From Parachlorella kessleri (Eukaryota > Chlorophyta > Trebouxiophyceae > Chlorellales > Chlorellaceae): a stretch of 25,670 bases of DNA. The position numbers were made by a program, and so were the translations under genes. Shown piece after piece: positions 23,301-25,670 of this stretch. The notes below the pieces were generated by a model. That model was not told where the DNA came from. It did no database searches and saw nothing but the letters and a program-made list of their open reading frames with translations. Numbering within the stretch: the stretch's first letter is position 1; the number at the start of each line of letters is the position of its first letter. The stretch is taken from positions 1 to 25,670 of the forward strand of contig BBXU01000283.1 of NCBI GenBank assembly GCA_001598975.1. Direction: 5' to 3'.

Positions 23301-25670
23301 GAACTGGGTTGCAGTGGAGCATGGGACCGACAACTACTTGCAAGGGACCGGAAAATGTGCACTGCCAGCTGGTAACCAACGACCCCAGGCCAGTTGCGTG
23401 CCAAGTCGCTCTCCTCTGACCCCTCCCCTACCCTTTCCTCGGCAGGCCAAGGCGCTGCAGGAGTCTGTGACAGCTCCCCGCCAAGACTCCCTCCCCATTT
23501 TGGAGCCCCTAGGGTCGCTCATCCCAGCCGGCAGCGCGCCCCTGTTGGAGCCAGGCTCTGCCGGCCGCGAGGCCCGTAAGCGCACGCGAGGCGGGGCCGA
23601 GGCACCCTCGCCACGCCACCACCACCACCACCACCAGCAGCCGCAGAGTCACAGCAGGTCACCCGGGACCACGCCAGGCGCCCCCGCCGGCGAGACAAAC
23701 AAAGAGAGGGAGCACCGGCCAGAGTCCCCTCCCGGGGACCAGCCGCACTCACCCGGCTCCCTTGCGCACTTGTTCCAGCCGCCCGCAGACCCGGGGGCGC
23801 TGGGGCGGGGTGTGTGGGAGGGCCAGTTTGGCATCCCCGGCGCCGGCGCCTTCTTGCTGGCGGCCGATGCGCTGGCGGGGAGCGGTGATGTGGCGGGCAT
23901 GCTGGGGGAGCAGGAGGTGGGTGGCGCTCTGGGGAGCCTTGGAGTGGGAGCTGATGCTTTTACTAGGTGTGCTGCTGGAAGGGTTGTGACGAGCTCTAAG
24001 TGGAAGAGTCGTCCCGGAGGTAGCCCCAGCCAACCAGCCAGCAGTCTTCTGTGAAGCTCGTTTTGTTGGCTAGCCAGGGGCCACGGGCTGCCTGAGTGCC
24101 TTAATATTCGAGCAAGACTGCGGCCGAAGGTGAGGTTGATATACTCACCTACACCTATGAACAGGTTGACAATCGGAGCCACGGCTTGTTTGAGGCGCGT
24201 GCACGGGACTTTCAAGTATATCTCTCCCCTCCTCTGTGTCTGGTGCAGATTGAGCTGAAGGGTCGGGTGCCTCTGGGCAAGCTGGAATCCTTCCTGGTTG
24301 ACCTGCGCCACTCTCGCAGCAGGACCGTCACGCTGGGCCTGCTGCGCGGCGCCGCTGATGCCACGCCTGATGAGAGGACTATCCTAGACGACGTGAGCTG
24401 GGTGCTTTTTTGCAGTGTTAGGGTCCCATAGTGTGTGCTGCTTGTAGCATGCATGGCGAAGCATGCGCATGTACAGCTTTCCGATACATGTGGTTGCGTT
24501 GGTACTACGTGCTGCTGAGAACATCCACCCATTCAGGCTGTCGCGCGAGTGTGGCTATGGGCTTCCCGTCTGCCTGCCATGTGTTTGCTGAAAGGCCTAC
24601 CATGTATCCCAGTGCTTCTGTGCCAGTGCCCTTCAACTACCCCACCCAGAGTAGTAATGGAATCTTTCCGGCCAAGACTGCAGGTCGTGTCTCAGTACGC
24701 GTCCCGCCAGCGCACCGGCTTTGGAGAGGCGCGGGAGTACGCCGGCGCCGGCGGCGCCCCGGAGCGCATCGAGATCTACATCGTCCCCGCCGGGACCGAG
24801 CTGGTGGGGAGGGTGCTGCGCGCTGCCAGGGGCGCCAGCGCAGGCGCTGAGGCGGCAGCGGCGGTGGAGGCGGCGGTGCCGGGAGGGGGGACAGAGATTG
24901 GGGAGGGGCAGCTGCTGCTGCTGCTCATTCACAAGCGGGTGAGCGTGTGTGATGCCGTGGGGGATGCCGTGCCCATGGGCAGCAGGCAGCAGATTGGGAG
25001 GAGCGGTCCCTTGGGGTGACCAACATGCCTGCCTGCCTACCTGCCTTGCCAAAGCAATGCTATGCTGCATGTGGGGTGGTCTTGCAGGAAGGGGGATGCT
25101 ACAAAATGAACGACTCTGCTAGCCTGAGGCGGCTGAGGCGGGAGGTTTGGGAACCATGCTGGGGCATGTGTAGCCCTCCCCATCAGTTGGCTCCTAATGA
25201 GCCAAAGAGGAGCCGGCCGCCAAGCAATTGCCCCCCTCACACATACCCCTGCCGTCCATCTGACTCTGCAGGACTGGCGGGATTGGTTTGACCCCGGCGC
25301 CCTGCAGCGCCCCGTCAAGCGCCCGCGCGTGCACCCACCGCCGCACCTGTCCAGGGGCGGCCCCCCGCCCTCCCTCCCCTCCTTGCCCATCCCGGCTGCT
25401 GCCACGGGCCCACCCCTCGATCCCAGGGACCCAAGGACATCACAGCAGAGTGGCGGGTCAGGTGTGGTGCCTCCCCCGCCGCCCCCCGGCCAGCCAGCGC
25501 CGCAACCTCAGCCGGGCATCTCTCTCCCTCCCTCCCTTGCCCCTCCCACCAGCTCTGGCCCCACCGCATCTAACCCCGCCCTCGGCCTGCCCAACATCGA
25601 TTGGCAGGCGCTCAGCGCGCTCGTCGTGCCACGCTGGGCGCGCTGCCGGGCACAGCAGGGGCGCCAGCGG
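17366..25670 (+). CDS. Tudor-like / TFIIS central domain / SPOC domain protein (3' end outside window)
   Basis: Probably a chromatin- and RNA polymerase II-associated regulator resembling the Bye1/PHF3/DIDO group. Exons: 17366-17467, 17575-17735, 18400-18527, 18844-18995, 19198-19636, 20134-20232, 20706-21260, 21647-21798, 22241-22544, 22864-23162, 23446-23916, 24249-24392, 24684-24938 and 25272 to the edge. Every junction is in phase; at least 1220 aa. Residues 35-87 (VFVLWPDNCTWYRAEVEDL onward) look like a Tudor-type barrel. An acidic stretch follows (GDEDEEVDEEDD, SESEDESAEDEDE) to about 175. TFIIS central domain: first helix VRDKARERLKQALELA at 380-395, then FNLKDPQNPDLRGRVLRGEL and ELAEYRKQKEQESLKM near 560-612, with about 135 Ala/Pro/Glu-rich residues between. 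The SPOC domain runs from VWEGQFGIPGAGAF (about 920) through LRHSRSRTVTLGLL and IEIYIVPAGTEL to LLLLIHKR (1087). The tail is Pro-rich. I saw no PHD finger. Confidence 0.9.
17736..17910 (+). other. Open read-through of exon 2 in the TFIIS/SPOC gene
   Basis: The exon 2 frame stays open past its predicted donor to a TGA at 17908-17910 and codes a Ser/Lys/Arg-rich end that includes KPKRASRSKSLSPKAAVPTA. Retention would make a 145-residue protein with the Tudor-like domain and a basic tail. It may equally be plain intron, or may hide a small exon. Confidence 0.25.
21625..21646 (+). repeat. CTG repeat abutting a splice acceptor
   Basis: Six CTG units in a row end in the CTGCAG acceptor of exon 8 of the TFIIS/SPOC gene. 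The repeat serves as the pyrimidine-containing region and offers only one AG. Confidence 0.6.
23618..23640 (+). repeat. CAC repeat coding six histidines
   Basis: A CAC run followed by CAG codons codes RHHHHHHQQPQ in the Pro/Ser-rich linker before the SPOC domain. It is a simple expansion in a low-complexity segment. Confidence 0.7.

Noticed and set aside
23649..24311. 220-codon minus-strand frame
   Set aside because: It is antisense to SPOC-gene exons with clear conservation and has no family resemblance.

Overview
This window is nuclear DNA of a green alga, most likely a GC-rich chlorophyte of the Chlorella/trebouxiophyte kind (inferred). Genes are broken by many short introns with GCAG-type acceptors. 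Coding exons are GC-rich, Ala/Pro/Gln homopolymers are common, and TGTAA motifs (the usual green-algal poly(A) signal) occur downstream of genes. There is no operon, CRISPR, tRNA or rRNA. Exons were assigned by reading splice signals, phase and family conservation by eye; no transcript or database was available.

Layout, left to right: (1) the last three exons of a plus-strand glyceraldehyde-3-phosphate dehydrogenase gene (11-1073), including a 13-nt microexon. (2) A minus-strand ABCG half-transporter (8507-2067), at least 15 exons, complete except for one unresolved exon near the 3' end. (3) A minus-strand two-exon gene for a Pro-rich, apparently disordered protein of unknown function (10842-9292). 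(4) A minus-strand GH47 class I alpha-mannosidase (15422-11615), nine exons and 508 aa, with two GC-AG introns. (5) A minus-strand MPP6-like exosome cofactor (16882-15831), four exons and 171 aa, with a polyglutamine C-terminus. (6) A plus-strand gene for a large Tudor-like + TFIIS-central + SPOC protein (17366 to beyond 25670), at least 14 exons and 1220 aa, running off the right edge.

The GAPDH and ABCG genes converge. The ABCG, Pro-rich, GH47 and MPP6 genes lie head to tail on the minus strand. MPP6 and the SPOC-domain gene diverge from a shared 483-bp upstream region; both products are expected to act in nuclear RNA synthesis or processing. The other genes (glycolysis, membrane export, N-glycan trimming) show no functional link, as is normal for a eukaryotic chromosome.

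I found no new multi-gene system. The most notable items are the combination of domains and the interrupted TFIIS domain in the SPOC gene, the GAPDH microexon, the paired GC-AG introns in the mannosidase gene, and a possible dual-frame second exon in the ABCG gene.
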